Assembly: GCA_949959185.1 (NCBI GenBank) | Contig: CATLIX010000001.1 | Location: 62,001 to 126,000 of the forward strand | Origin: an uncultured Eubacterium sp. | Lineage (GTDB): Bacteria > Bacillota > Clostridia > Lachnospirales > Lachnospiraceae | Direction: 5' to 3' | Length of the DNA: 64,000 nucleotides | Shown here: positions 40,679-49,277 of the stretch, in pieces | How the letters are laid out: each line of letters starts with the position of its first letter | Numbering within the stretch: the first letter of the stretch is position 1 | The notes under the pieces: model-generated | What the model was told of the DNA's origin: nothing | Database searches by the model: none | Seen by the model: the letters and a program-made list of their open reading frames with translations, nothing else | Position numbers and translations under genes: made by a program

Positions 40679-42412
40679 GTGAATGAAAACACAGGACCAA
40701 AAAGAAAAGTAACCTTTGGAATCAGGGAAAAGATTTTGGCTATTGCATTTGTTCCTTTAATTTCCCTCGCAGTGATAGCTTCAGTTTTTTCTGCAATTAC
40801 ATTGAAAACAGGAATGGAAGACGAGGCTATCAAGCGTCTGGAAGATGTGGCCGGCGGGCTGGAACATTCCCTGCTGGCACTGGATGAAGGAAACTTCAGG
40901 TCCGAAGGCGGAGAACTGTATAAAGGGGAACATAATATTTCGGCAGATCTGGATATACTGGAATCTTTCAACAATTCATCCAATATAGAAATTACCCTGT
41001 TCTGGGGCGATACCCGTACGGTGACCACACTGATAGATGAAAGTACCGGAGAGCACATGGTGGGAACTCAGGCGGCAGAGCATGTGGTGAAGACGGTGCT
41101 GCAGGATGGAAACGGTTTTACGGACAAGGATATTATGATTAATGGAAAACCATATTTCTGCTGCTATATCCCTCTGGTGAATGATGACGGAAGCATTGCA
41201 GGAATGATTTTTACCGGAGAACCCAGCAGCAATATTGAGGATTACATCAATCAAAAAGTATTGCAGATCATCCTGGTGGCGGTTGTGATTATTCTGCTGA
41301 GCAGCGTGGTGATTATATACTTTTCCCGGACTCTTTCCGGAGCATTCAAAGAAGAAGAACAGATTATCGAGCAGCTTGCGGACGGTAATCTGAATATACG
41401 GGTGAATGAGAAATTCCTGGGGCGCAGGGACGAACTGGGAAATATTGCTAACGCGCTGCAGGAGCTGATTCACAACCTTTCCGGCATTCTCAACCATATC
41501 CGCCAGTCGTCCAACGAATTGCTCCAGTCCGGCAATTCCCTGGATGAGATGGCAGAGCGGGTCAACGTGAATGCGACGGAGATTGGAAAAGCGGTGGAAG
41601 AAATTTCCATGGGCGCTGTTTCCCAGGCTGAAGAAATTGAGACAGCTTCCGGCCAGATTATGGATATGGGCCATGTAATCGAGAATATTGTGGATGATGT
41701 GGGCAAGCTCAATGTCACCTCCCGTTCCATGAAGGAAGCAGGAGATACTTCCGCGGAAATCATGCAGCACCTGGCTGCTTCTACCGAGCGGACCATCTCA
41801 GCTATCCGGAAAATTGGTATGCAGGTATATGCAACCAATGATTCCGCCCAGAGAATCCGTGAGGCAGTGGATATTATTTCATCCATTGCCAGCCAGACTT
41901 CGCTTCTGTCTCTGAATGCAAGCATTGAAGCTGCCAGAGCGGGAGAATTTGGAAAAGGTTTTGCAGTTGTGGCTTCTGAGATTCAGAAACTGGCCGATGA
42001 ATCCAGTAATTCTGCGCAGACCATTACGGATGTTATCAACGCCCTGCTGACAGAATCGGAAATGACCGTGGAAATCATGAAAGAAGTGGAATCTATTATC
42101 AAAGACCAGAAAGAGAAGCTGAACGCAACCCAGAGCCATTTTGTAAATGTGACTACGGGAATTAACAGTTCCAGAGAAGATACTTCCATGATTGAGAAGC
42201 GGACGCAGGTATGCGATTCCTCCAGAAAGACCGTGGTGGATGTGATCAGCAATCTGTCCGCACTGTCCCAGGAAAATGCGGCTTCCGCACAGGAGACCAC
42301 AGCATCCATGGAAGAACTCAATGCAACCATTCATCTTCTGGCAGATGCGGCTAACAGCCTGAAAGGACTGTCCGGCCAGATGGAAGAAGAAATGAAATTC
42401 TTTAAATTTTAA
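40679..42412 (+). CDS. Methyl-accepting chemotaxis protein
   Basis: About 577 residues. TM1 is at ~18-41, a ~150-residue Cache-like extracellular sensor follows, TM2 is at ~195-217 ([18 protein letters not shown]), then HAMP ([16 protein letters not shown]) and a long coiled-coil signalling domain. The kinase-control tip is [20 protein letters not shown]. It senses an external ligand and signals through CheW/CheA, which are not in this window. The likely start is the GTG at 40679, eight bases after GGAGG; the ATG at 40664 overlaps that site. No C-terminal CheR-tethering pentapeptide is seen. Confidence 0.9.
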   Translation: MNENTGPKRKVTFGIREKILAIAFVPLISLAVIASVFSAITLKTGMEDEAIKRLEDVAGGLEHSLLALDEGNFRSEGGELYKGEHNISADLDILESFNNSSNIEITLFWGDTRTVTTLIDESTGEHMVGTQAAEHVVKTVLQDGNGFTDKDIMINGKPYFCCYIPLVNDDGSIAGMIFTGEPSSNIEDYINQKVLQIILVAVVIILLSSVVIIYFSRTLSGAFKEEEQIIEQLADGNLNIRVNEKFLGRRDELGNIANALQELIHNLSGILNHIRQSSNELLQSGNSLDEMAERVNVNATEIGKAVEEISMGAVSQAEEIETASGQIMDMGHVIENIVDDVGKLNVTSRSMKEAGDTSAEIMQHLAASTERTISAIRKIGMQVYATNDSAQRIREAVDIISSIASQTSLLSLNASIEAARAGEFGKGFAVVASEIQKLADESSNSAQTITDVINALLTESEMTVEIMKEVESIIKDQKEKLNATQSHFVNVTTGINSSREDTSMIEKRTQVCDSSRKTVVDVISNLSALSQENAASAQETTASMEELNATIHLLADAANSLKGLSGQMEEEMKFFKF

Positions 42413-42505
42413 AAAAGCAGATTTGGAATATCAGGAGAAAGCTCCGGGAATAATAGGATAGAAGCGATAACTTCGCTTCAGAAACGTTACACCGGAGGAA
42501 ACAGG

Positions 42506-42736
42506 ATGAAACCTGAGAAAAAAAGAACTCGTTCCGCCAAATCGGAGCCAACGTACTCCATTACGGACATGAACGGTAAGAAAGAATGGGGGCATTACAG
42601 TTATCTGAACGCCAACGGTGAGACAGACAGCCCCCGTATTTTCTCTTTTCTGGATACCAACGGCAGAACAGAACGAAAGAGCCTTCTGTATTCCCTGCTT
42701 CATATGAACGGGCTGCTGAAAGGCCAGAGACAGTAA
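42506..42736 (+). CDS. Small basic protein with four Asn-Gly repeats
   Basis: 76 residues, no known family. After a basic start (MKPEKKRTRSAKSEPT) come four repeats of about 14-18 residues, each with an aromatic or aliphatic pair then x-x-N-G: YSITDMNG, YSYLNANG, FSFLDTNG and SLLHMNG. The ATG follows GGAGG and a strong terminator lies six bases beyond the stop, so it looks like a real gene. The preceding ~90 bases hold two small hairpins (GAAGCG/CGCTTC at about 42462-42480). The regular beta-turn spacing suggests a small repeat fold. The role is unknown. Confidence 0.6.
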   Translation: MKPEKKRTRSAKSEPTYSITDMNGKKEWGHYSYLNANGETDSPRIFSFLDTNGRTERKSLLYSLLHMNGLLKGQRQ

Positions 42737-42741
42737 AAGAT

Positions 42742-42777
42742 ATCCTGCTCAACAAAACGTTGAGCAGGATGTTTTTT
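42742..42777 (+). terminator. Terminator of the NG-repeat gene
   Basis: 12-base perfect stem (42742-42753 with 42759-42770), 5-base loop, GTTTTTT tail. Confidence 0.95.
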
Positions 42778-42779
42778 AC

Positions 42780-42888
42780 CTTACAGGAAAGACCTTGTCA
42801 CGCCGGAGCGTGAAAGTGTCTTCCTGTAAGATAAAGCCCTCCGGGCGGGATGCGCAGCTCGCGGAGAGGAAGTTTATCGCCAGGCAAT
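42780..42888. repeat. Composite palindromic intergenic repeat
   Basis: First part (42780-42830): CTTACAGGAAAGAC opposed to GTCTTCCTGTAAG with an inner CACGC/GCGTG stem. It matches the element at 51961-52012. Second part (42850-42888) matches 25343-25383. No coding sequence is seen. Confidence 0.65.
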
Positions 42889-42902
42889 CCGCTCACGCGC
42901 GG

Positions 42903-42927
42903 AGAATGCGCAGGCGCATTCTTTTTT
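42903..42927 (+). terminator. Rightward terminator before the gntR 3' end
   Basis: AGAATGCG, loop CAGG, CGCATTCT, then TTTTT. It would stop rightward transcripts before they run into the convergent gntR gene. Confidence 0.7.
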
Positions 42928-42934
42928 ATATACT

Positions 42935-43645
42935 TCAGCTTTTATAGTAGATTTCACGGGAACCGTGAATGCTCTCCCCCACAGAGTCGTGAATCCATTT
43001 TACCGCACCCTCCAGATCTCTGCGCCTCAGATAAGTCCACAGGGTATAATTGTTCTGATAAAGGGCCTCTATTCCGTAAAGGGAACAGAAGCGTTCCCAG
43101 AGGGTGAGTACCGGAATGCGAAAAGAATGAAAAATCAGGGGAATCAGGGTATTTTTGGATAAAAAGGCAAGTTCATGCTGAAATTCAAAAGCGGCACTGG
43201 CGGCTTTGCTGTCAGAGGCTGCTTTTTTGATTGCTTCTACTTTTTCGTAAAGGATTTCCAGATCTTCATCTGTCATATGCTCCAGAAAAAGCTGAACGGC
43301 AAAACAATCCAGGCCGATGCGGACTTCCAGAATAGAACGGATTTCTTCATCCCGCAGATGTCCGCCGTTGTAATTCATAATGGAAATCAGTGTTTCCAGT
43401 GTTCCGGTTCGGCGGTAATCGGCCACAAAAGCGCCTACTCTCGGCTTGATAATCACAAATCCCTTTCGCTCCAGTTCCGCAAGGCCGCCGTTTACCACAG
43501 CACGGCTCACCTGCATGGACTGGGCAAGCTGCCGCTCTGTGGGAAGTTTTTCTCCGGTTTTCAGCTTACCGGACAGAATCATGTGTTCCAGTTGCTGTAC
43601 AAACAGTTCGTGAAGAGATGGTGCACATAGTTTCTGAAATTCCAT
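42935..43645 (-). CDS. GntR-family (FadR-type) transcriptional regulator
   Basis: 236 residues. N-terminal winged helix (about 10-75: LPTERQLAQSMQVSRAVVNG, ELERKGFVIIKPRVGAFVAD) plus an all-helical FCD ligand domain (about 85-230) of the FadR class, which usually binds a small organic acid. The start at 43645 follows GGAGGTG; 43675 is rejected. Transcribed divergently from hypB; matching TCTGGT-type operators lie just after both promoters, so it likely represses itself and the hypB cluster. Confidence 0.9.
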   Translation of the reverse strand: MEFQKLCAPSLHELFVQQLEHMILSGKLKTGEKLPTERQLAQSMQVSRAVVNGGLAELERKGFVIIKPRVGAFVADYRRTGTLETLISIMNYNGGHLRDEEIRSILEVRIGLDCFAVQLFLEHMTDEDLEILYEKVEAIKKAASDSKAASAAFEFQHELAFLSKNTLIPLIFHSFRIPVLTLWERFCSLYGIEALYQNNYTLWTYLRRRDLEGAVKWIHDSVGESIHGSREIYYKS

Positions 43646-43661
43646 AAAACACCTCCTGTAA

Positions 43662-43837
43662 TCTGGTAGAACCACATACCAATAAATGAATTAACATTAT
43701 TATATTGTAAAATCTGTCTAAAATCAAGTAGAAGATTCGTAAAAAATGGCGAAAAATAAGGGGATTATTGACTTATTATATATGGAATGTTAAAATTATA
43801 TCAAAGTGCAGCATGAAGATAATCTGGTTCAACCAGA
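43662..43837. promoter_or_regulatory. Divergent gntR/hypB control region with two operators
   Basis: Leftward promoter: TTGATT (43727-43722), 17 bases, TATAAT (43704-43699). Rightward promoter: TTGACT (43768-43773), 17 bases, TAAAAT (43791-43796). Operator 1 TCTGGTAGAACCACA (43662-43676) and operator 2 TCTGGTTCAACCAGA (43823-43837, a perfect 7-1-7 palindrome) each sit ~25 bases downstream of their -10. This symmetric layout suits repression of both transcripts by the GntR protein. Confidence 0.75.
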
Positions 43838-43864
43838 ATCTGGAAGGAGAAGGAGGAGCAGTAA

Positions 43865-44536
43865 ATGAGCGAATTCAGAGTTTTGGAGATTAAACAGAGC
43901 GTATTTGAAGATAACGACAGAGATGCACAGGCATTGCGTCAGGATTTAAAACGGGAAAAGACATTTTTGTTAAATCTGATGTCATCCCCCGGCGCCGGGA
44001 AAACCACCACCCTGACCCGCACCATAGAAGCCCTGAAAGATGAAATGAAGATTGGCGTGATGGAAGCGGATATTGATTCTGATGTGGACGCTCACACCAT
44101 TTCAAAAACGGGAGCCAAAGTAATCCAGCTTCATACGGGCGGCATGTGCCATCTGGACGCGGACATGACACGTCAGGGCATCAAAGGCCTTGGTACGGAT
44201 GAAATAGATCTGGCCATTCTGGAAAATGTGGGCAATCTGGTATGTCCGGCAGAATTTGATACCGGAGCGTCCAGAAACGCCATGATTTTAAGCGTGCCGG
44301 AGGGGGATGACAAACCCTTAAAGTATCCCCTGATGTTCCGTATCTGCGATGTGCTGTTAATCAATAAAATTGATGTGCTGGAATACTTTGATTTTGATCT
44401 GGAAGCATGTAAGGAACGGGCCAGAAAATTAAATCCGGATATAAAAATTATCCCTGTTTCAGCCAGAACGGGGGAAGGAATCGAAGAATGGGCCGACTGG
44501 CTCCGTACAGAAGTGAAGGAATGGAGGAACGAATAA
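43865..44536 (+). CDS. hypB: HypB, nickel-incorporation GTPase
   Basis: 223 residues. A SIMIBI GTPase that loads nickel, with HypA, into metalloenzymes. P-loop MSSPGAGKTTTLTRTI (about 39-54), metal-site region TGGMCHLDADM, LAILENVGNLVCPAEFD, and NKID for guanine. It lacks the N-terminal CxxCGC or His-rich nickel store of some HypBs. The start follows GGAGGAG. One base separates its stop from the next ATG, so it is tightly coupled to the oxidoreductase. No hydrogenase structural gene or hypCDEF lies nearby, so the nickel client is unknown. Confidence 0.92.
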   Translation: MSEFRVLEIKQSVFEDNDRDAQALRQDLKREKTFLLNLMSSPGAGKTTTLTRTIEALKDEMKIGVMEADIDSDVDAHTISKTGAKVIQLHTGGMCHLDADMTRQGIKGLGTDEIDLAILENVGNLVCPAEFDTGASRNAMILSVPEGDDKPLKYPLMFRICDVLLINKIDVLEYFDFDLEACKERARKLNPDIKIIPVSARTGEGIEEWADWLRTEVKEWRNE

Positions 44537-44537
44537 C

Positions 44538-47276
44538 ATGAAAGATCTGACAAGGATGTATTTTCCGGACTGGTATAAATGCGAATATAAGCAGAAGGTG
44601 CTGGATCTGGCCAATCATATCGGAAGAAAGAAACCCGGCTCCAAAGGCGCTTACCAGTGGGATGACCCGGAATATGTCATTCTGGAAGCCGGTGTGGACG
44701 ACGAAATGGCAGAAGTGGGCATGGGCCTTGGAATCAGTGAAAAACGCTCCGTTGCCCAGATTGCAAAAATCGTTGGCAAACCGGAAGATTACTGTTTTGA
44801 GCAGTTGAAAAAGCTGGCTGTTTACGGGGTCTGTTTCTGGAATACGGTGAACGGGGAAGAAGTGTTCTGGGCGGAGACCTGGATTCCCGGTACCATGGAA
44901 ATGATTGTAAATAATTCGGAAAACTGTAAAAAATACCCCATTATCGGATATGCCATGGAGGCTTATGGACGTGTGCGGGGGCCGAAAAGTTCCGGCAGCT
45001 TTCCGGTGGGAGTGGGCCTTATGCGCGTGATTCCCATTGAGACAGCCATTGAGGGGAATACCCGCCGGGCTTCCTATGAAGAAGTGTCCAAATATCTGAA
45101 TGAAAATGATATTTTCACCGTGACAGACTGTTCCTGCCGGACAGACCGGGAGCTGATGGGAGAAGGCTGCGGCCATCTGAAAGAAGACATGTGCATTCAG
45201 ATGGGCCATGCGGCAGAATACTATATCAAAACAGGCAGAGGCCGCCAGATTACCAGGGAAGAAGCCTTTGAGATTATCCGCAAGGCAGAGGAAAACGGTC
45301 TGATGCACCAGATTCCCAATATCGACGGCTCCGGAAAGACCCATGCCATCTGCAACTGCTGCGGCTGCGGCTGCCTTTCCCTGCGTACTGCGGAAATGTT
45401 TAAAAATAACGATATGGTCCGCTCCAATTATGTGGCGAGAGTCAATAAAGATAACTGCGTGGCCTGCGGCCAGTGTGTGGAAAACTGTCCGGTCAATGCG
45501 CTGAAGCTGGGACAGAAGCTGTGCTCCTCCCAGCCGGTGACGGAGGATATTACCACCAGAGAAACGCCGCGAGATACCAAATGGACGGAAGACAAGTGGA
45601 ATCCCGATTACCGGATTAACCGGGAAGACGTGGTGGATACGGGAACAGCGCCCTGCAAAACCAACTGTCCGGCCCATATCGGCGTACAGGGCTATATCAA
45701 ACTGGCTTCTCAGGGCAGATATAAAGAGGCGCTGGAGCTGATTAAACATGAAAATCCTCTGCCGGCAGTCTGCGGACGCATCTGTAACCGCCGCTGTGAG
45801 GACGCATGTACCCGCGGCGACGTGGATGAACCCATTGCCATTGATGAAATTAAGAAATTCATTGCCCAGCAGGAGCTGGATAAAGACAAACGGTTCCTGC
45901 CCGCCAAACGCCACGATTACAGTGATAAGAAAATTGCCATTGTGGGTGCCGGGCCTGCCGGATTGTCCTGTGCCTATTATCTGGCGCTGGACGGCTACAC
46001 CATTACCGTCTTTGAAAAAGAGCAGAAGCTGGGCGGTATGCTCACCATGGGAATTCCCGCGTTCCGTCTGGAAAAAGATGTGGTAGCGGCAGAAATCGAC
46101 ATTATCCGGGAAATGGGCGTGGAATTCAAAACCGGCGTGGAAGTGGGCAAAGACGTTACCCTTGACCAGCTGCGCAGCCAGGGTTATAAAGCCTTTTATC
46201 TGGCACCGGGCGCCCAGGGCGGAAGAAAAGTGGGTATTGAGGGCGAAGACGCCGAAGGCGTCCTGTCCGGTATCGAGTTCCTGAGAAATCTGAATCAGGA
46301 CGAGACCAGGAAAGTCAGCGGAAAAGCAGTAGTCGTAGGCGGCGGAAATGTGGCCATCGACGTAAGCCGGACTGCAGTACGTGCCGGAGCAGAGACCGTG
46401 CAGCAGTTCTGTCTGGAGAGTCGTCAGGAAATGCCTGCGGCAGAAGAAGAAATTATGGAGGCGGAAGAAGAACATATTGTAATTCAGAACGGCTGGGGCC
46501 CCAAACGGGTTCTGGTGGAAAATGGAAAAGTAAAAGGCATTGAGTTTAAGAAATGTATTTCCGTTTTTGATGAGAACCACAGATTCAGCCCAAAATATGA
46601 CGAGAACGATGTGATGACTGTGGAAGCAGACTATGTGCTTCTTTCCGTGGGCCAGTCCATCCAGTGGGGCGGATTGCTGGATGGATCCAAAGCAGAAGTA
46701 AAAGCCAACGGCGCCATTATTGCAGATGACTTTACTTATCAGACCGGGCAGGAAGATATTTTTGCGGGAGGAGACGCTTATACCGGGCCCAGATTTGCCA
46801 TTGACGCCATTGCGTCAGGAAAACAGGGAGCCATTTCCATTCATCGTTTTGTACAGAACGGCCAGAGCCTTGTATATGGACGGGACCGCCGGATTTATAA
46901 GGAACTGAACAAAGAAGCGGCAGTCATTGAGGACTTTGACAATACGCCCCGTCAGCGGCCGAATACCATTCGTTCCAAGAAAAAAGCAGAGGAGAGCTTC
47001 CGGGATTTACGGGGAACTTTTACCGAGGAACAGATGCGCAAAGAGACAGAGCGGTGCCTGGGCTGCGGCGCTACTGTTGTGGATGAATATATGTGCGTGG
47101 GCTGCGGACAATGTACCACCAAATGTAAATTTGACGCCATCAAACTGGAGCGTGTCTATGACGGTGAGGGTGTGCAATTCCTGGATATGAAGCCGGTGGT
47201 GGTAAAACAGATGGTAAAACGCCAGGGCAAAATTGCCGCCAAAAAGGTAAAAAGCGTATTCGGAGGAAAAAATTAG
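44538..47276 (+). CDS. Large FAD/iron-sulfur NAD(P)H oxidoreductase (GltD-like core)
   Basis: 912 residues. The N-terminal third has Cys-rich segments (TDCSCRTDRELMGEGCGH; ICNCCGCGCLS) and a 4Fe-4S motif CVACGQCVENCPV at ~307-319. The middle is the GltD-type cluster region (CKTNCPAHIGVQGYI; CGRICNRRCEDACTRG). Then come FAD motif VGAGPAGLSCAYYLA (~470), NAD(P) motif VVGGGNVAIDVSRTA (~598) and GGDAYTGPRFAIDAIASGK. C-terminal CLGCG and CVGCGQCTTKCKFDAIKL form another cluster site. It is an electron hub between NAD(P)H and ferredoxin or a partner. Flanked by hypB and hypA, it may feed a nickel enzyme, but the substrate is unknown. Confidence 0.85.
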   Translation: MKDLTRMYFPDWYKCEYKQKVLDLANHIGRKKPGSKGAYQWDDPEYVILEAGVDDEMAEVGMGLGISEKRSVAQIAKIVGKPEDYCFEQLKKLAVYGVCFWNTVNGEEVFWAETWIPGTMEMIVNNSENCKKYPIIGYAMEAYGRVRGPKSSGSFPVGVGLMRVIPIETAIEGNTRRASYEEVSKYLNENDIFTVTDCSCRTDRELMGEGCGHLKEDMCIQMGHAAEYYIKTGRGRQITREEAFEIIRKAEENGLMHQIPNIDGSGKTHAICNCCGCGCLSLRTAEMFKNNDMVRSNYVARVNKDNCVACGQCVENCPVNALKLGQKLCSSQPVTEDITTRETPRDTKWTEDKWNPDYRINREDVVDTGTAPCKTNCPAHIGVQGYIKLASQGRYKEALELIKHENPLPAVCGRICNRRCEDACTRGDVDEPIAIDEIKKFIAQQELDKDKRFLPAKRHDYSDKKIAIVGAGPAGLSCAYYLALDGYTITVFEKEQKLGGMLTMGIPAFRLEKDVVAAEIDIIREMGVEFKTGVEVGKDVTLDQLRSQGYKAFYLAPGAQGGRKVGIEGEDAEGVLSGIEFLRNLNQDETRKVSGKAVVVGGGNVAIDVSRTAVRAGAETVQQFCLESRQEMPAAEEEIMEAEEEHIVIQNGWGPKRVLVENGKVKGIEFKKCISVFDENHRFSPKYDENDVMTVEADYVLLSVGQSIQWGGLLDGSKAEVKANGAIIADDFTYQTGQEDIFAGGDAYTGPRFAIDAIASGKQGAISIHRFVQNGQSLVYGRDRRIYKELNKEAAVIEDFDNTPRQRPNTIRSKKKAEESFRDLRGTFTEEQMRKETERCLGCGATVVDEYMCVGCGQCTTKCKFDAIKLERVYDGEGVQFLDMKPVVVKQMVKRQGKIAAKKVKSVFGGKN

Positions 47277-47341
47277 GCGGTTTTAGCATTTTGAGAATAT
47301 ATTAAATCATTCTTTAACAAACAGAAAGCAGGTGGAAAACA

Positions 47342-47683
47342 GTGCATGAACTGGGCGTAGTGATGCAGGTGGTGAACGTTGTGGAGAAATTTGCCAGGGA
47401 GAATCAGGTGGAAAAGATTGATACGGTGGTGCTCCAGATTGGAGAGCTCTCCTCCATGATTCCCAAATACGTGGAGGAAGTATATCCGGCGGCCGCGGAC
47501 GGAACCATGTTAGAAGGGAGCCGGCTGCAGGTGGAAATTATGCCTGCCAACGGACGTTGCAACCAGTGCGGCACCGTGTTCCACCTGGTAGAACATGAGG
47601 GAGAATGCCCTCAGTGTAAGAGCGCCGACTGTGATATGCTCAGCGGCCGGGAGTTTTATATCAAGGAAATTGTGTGTTATTAA
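47342..47683 (+). CDS. hypA: HypA, nickel metallochaperone
   Basis: 113 residues, standard size. It starts with GTG giving M-H-E-L; His2 is the conserved nickel ligand, which confirms this start. AGGTGG lies upstream. Zinc site: CNQC and CPQC pairs (residues ~77-80 and ~90-93). It passes nickel with HypB to hydrogenase or other nickel enzymes. Here it closes the cluster hypB-oxidoreductase-hypA after a 65-base gap. No other hyp genes are present in the window. Confidence 0.93.
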   Translation: MHELGVVMQVVNVVEKFARENQVEKIDTVVLQIGELSSMIPKYVEEVYPAAADGTMLEGSRLQVEIMPANGRCNQCGTVFHLVEHEGECPQCKSADCDMLSGREFYIKEIVCY

Positions 47684-47701
47684 ACATTCATAATTATCCC
47701 A

Positions 47702-47744
47702 CTGCGGCGGAAAAGAAATAAATTGCCAGGGCAACCCGCCGCAG
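47702..47744. other. Hairpin between convergent hypA and GT2 genes
   Basis: CTGCGGCGG (47702-47710) pairs with CCGCCGCAG (47736-47744). The T-run begins 11 bases later, so it is a doubtful terminator for hypA. Confidence 0.45.
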
Positions 47745-47758
47745 GTGGAAAATCCTTT

Positions 47759-48799
47759 TTATGCCTGGGGTACCGGACGTCTCCGGCGCTTCTTTCCATT
47801 TAATTCGTGCGCACCGGAACCAGGTTCCTTCCGGTCATATGCTTCATGGGTCTGAGCCAGAGGCCCGTGCTGCTCATCCCGTTCCCGCAGAAGATACAGG
47901 GGGCGTTTTTTATTTTCCAGATAATCTCTGGACAGATATTCTCCCAGAATAAATACCATCATCATCTGCAGGCTGCTCAGAAAGATGACCAGCAGGGAGA
48001 TTCCGTACAGAGTTCCCATACTGTGATGGAACAGGGCCTGCTGCACCAGTGCCAGAATTCCCATGCAGCAGGAAATCAGAAACAGCAGCATACCAAGAAT
48101 ACCGGGAAGTTTCAAAGGTGCGGTGGAAAAGGAAAGGATTCCGTCAAAAGCATAGGAAAACAGGCTTTTCAGGTTCCACTTGGAGGTTCCGGCCGCCCGT
48201 TCCACATTCTGGAATTCCAGCCATTTTGTCTCAAATCCCACAAAGGAGAAAATGCCTTTGGTGTACCGGTTGTATTCTTTCATCTGAAGAATGGCGTCCA
48301 CCATGGTGCGATTCATCATGCGGAAATCTCCGGCTCCGTCCCTCATATCCATATGGGTCATTTTCTGTATGACTTTGTAAAAGCTGCGGGAAAGGAGGCC
48401 CCGAATGGCTCCGTCCCCTTCCCGGCCCATACGCTTTCCGGCACAGCAGTCATATCCTTCCTGGCTTAATGCCTGATACATGGGAGCCAGAAGCGTGGGC
48501 GGATGCTGCAAATCCGCATCCATAATCACACAGTAATCGCCGGAGGACTGTTCCAGTCCCGCATACATGGCGGCTTCTTTTCCGAAATTCCGGGAAAAGG
48601 AGAAATAATGACAGTGCTTATCCCGGTAGCAGAGGAGACGCAGAATATCCAGTGTGTGGTCTTTGCTTCCGTCGTCAATAAAAATAAATTCATAATCCAG
48701 ATTCTGGATAGCTGTTACGGATTTCAGTGTTTCCTGATAAAAGAGGGCAACTACTTCTTCTTCGTTGTAGCAGGGAACGATAATACTCAGTTTATTCAT
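47759..48799 (-). CDS. Membrane glycosyltransferase family 2 (GtrB/DPM-like)
   Basis: 346 residues. Catalytic GT-A domain at 1-230 with SIIVPCYNEEEVV, FIDDGSKD and MDADLQHPP; two membrane helices at about 235-290, then a basic tail rich in Lys/Arg. This class transfers a sugar to polyprenyl phosphate, making a donor used outside the membrane. It overlaps the end of the YfhO-GtrA frame by eight bases. GtrA-type flippases and YfhO-type membrane transferases are its natural partners in decorating teichoic acid or other envelope glycans. Confidence 0.9.
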   Translation of the reverse strand: MNKLSIIVPCYNEEEVVALFYQETLKSVTAIQNLDYEFIFIDDGSKDHTLDILRLLCYRDKHCHYFSFSRNFGKEAAMYAGLEQSSGDYCVIMDADLQHPPTLLAPMYQALSQEGYDCCAGKRMGREGDGAIRGLLSRSFYKVIQKMTHMDMRDGAGDFRMMNRTMVDAILQMKEYNRYTKGIFSFVGFETKWLEFQNVERAAGTSKWNLKSLFSYAFDGILSFSTAPLKLPGILGMLLFLISCCMGILALVQQALFHHSMGTLYGISLLVIFLSSLQMMMVFILGEYLSRDYLENKKRPLYLLRERDEQHGPLAQTHEAYDRKEPGSGAHELNGKKRRRRPVPQA

Positions 48800-49277
48800 G
48801 GATTTCCTCTCCTTTCTCCGGAAGGGGCCGGGTGTTCAGATATCCGGCAGGTTTCCGGAAAATCTGGCATTTGCAGATGACATAATTGGCGGCTACCGTC
48901 ACAAAGCTGACTGCAAGTTTGGACAGTACGGGATGGATTTGACAGCGCTGTATAAAAAGTATCAGAAGCAGGTTTTCCGTCAGCAAAGTCAGGAACCGGA
49001 GAGACACGAAGGAAACCAGTTCTTTTCCAATCTGATTTTCAGAACGGAATACGAATCTGCGGTTAGCCACATAGGCAAAGGATACGGCAAATATCCATGC
49101 AATGGTATTTGCGGCCAGATAATCCGCTTTAAAATGCAGCAGGGTCAGATAGACTCCATAATTAATCAGTGTGGTAGCGCCCCCTGTCAGCAGATAGCTG
49201 AACATTTCCGACAGGGAATGTTTCGAGGCGGAAGCAGTCAGCAGGCGGTGGTTTTTCAGGTTAAAATACTTTTTCAT
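48792..49277 (-). other. Internal start for free GtrA within the YfhO-GtrA frame
   Basis: GAGGAG (49288-49283) lies five bases before ATG at 49277, inside the long frame. It would yield a 161-residue GtrA (MKKYFNLKNHRLLTAS...), the normal size of free GtrA. So the junction keeps a working-looking ribosome site although the upstream stop codon is gone. Confidence 0.6.

Noticed and set aside
44448..46580. 710-residue open frame antisense to the FAD/iron-sulfur oxidoreductase
   Set aside because: It mirrors a highly conserved gene with clear motifs, starts without a ribosome site and shows no domain; codon bias on the true strand keeps this frame open.
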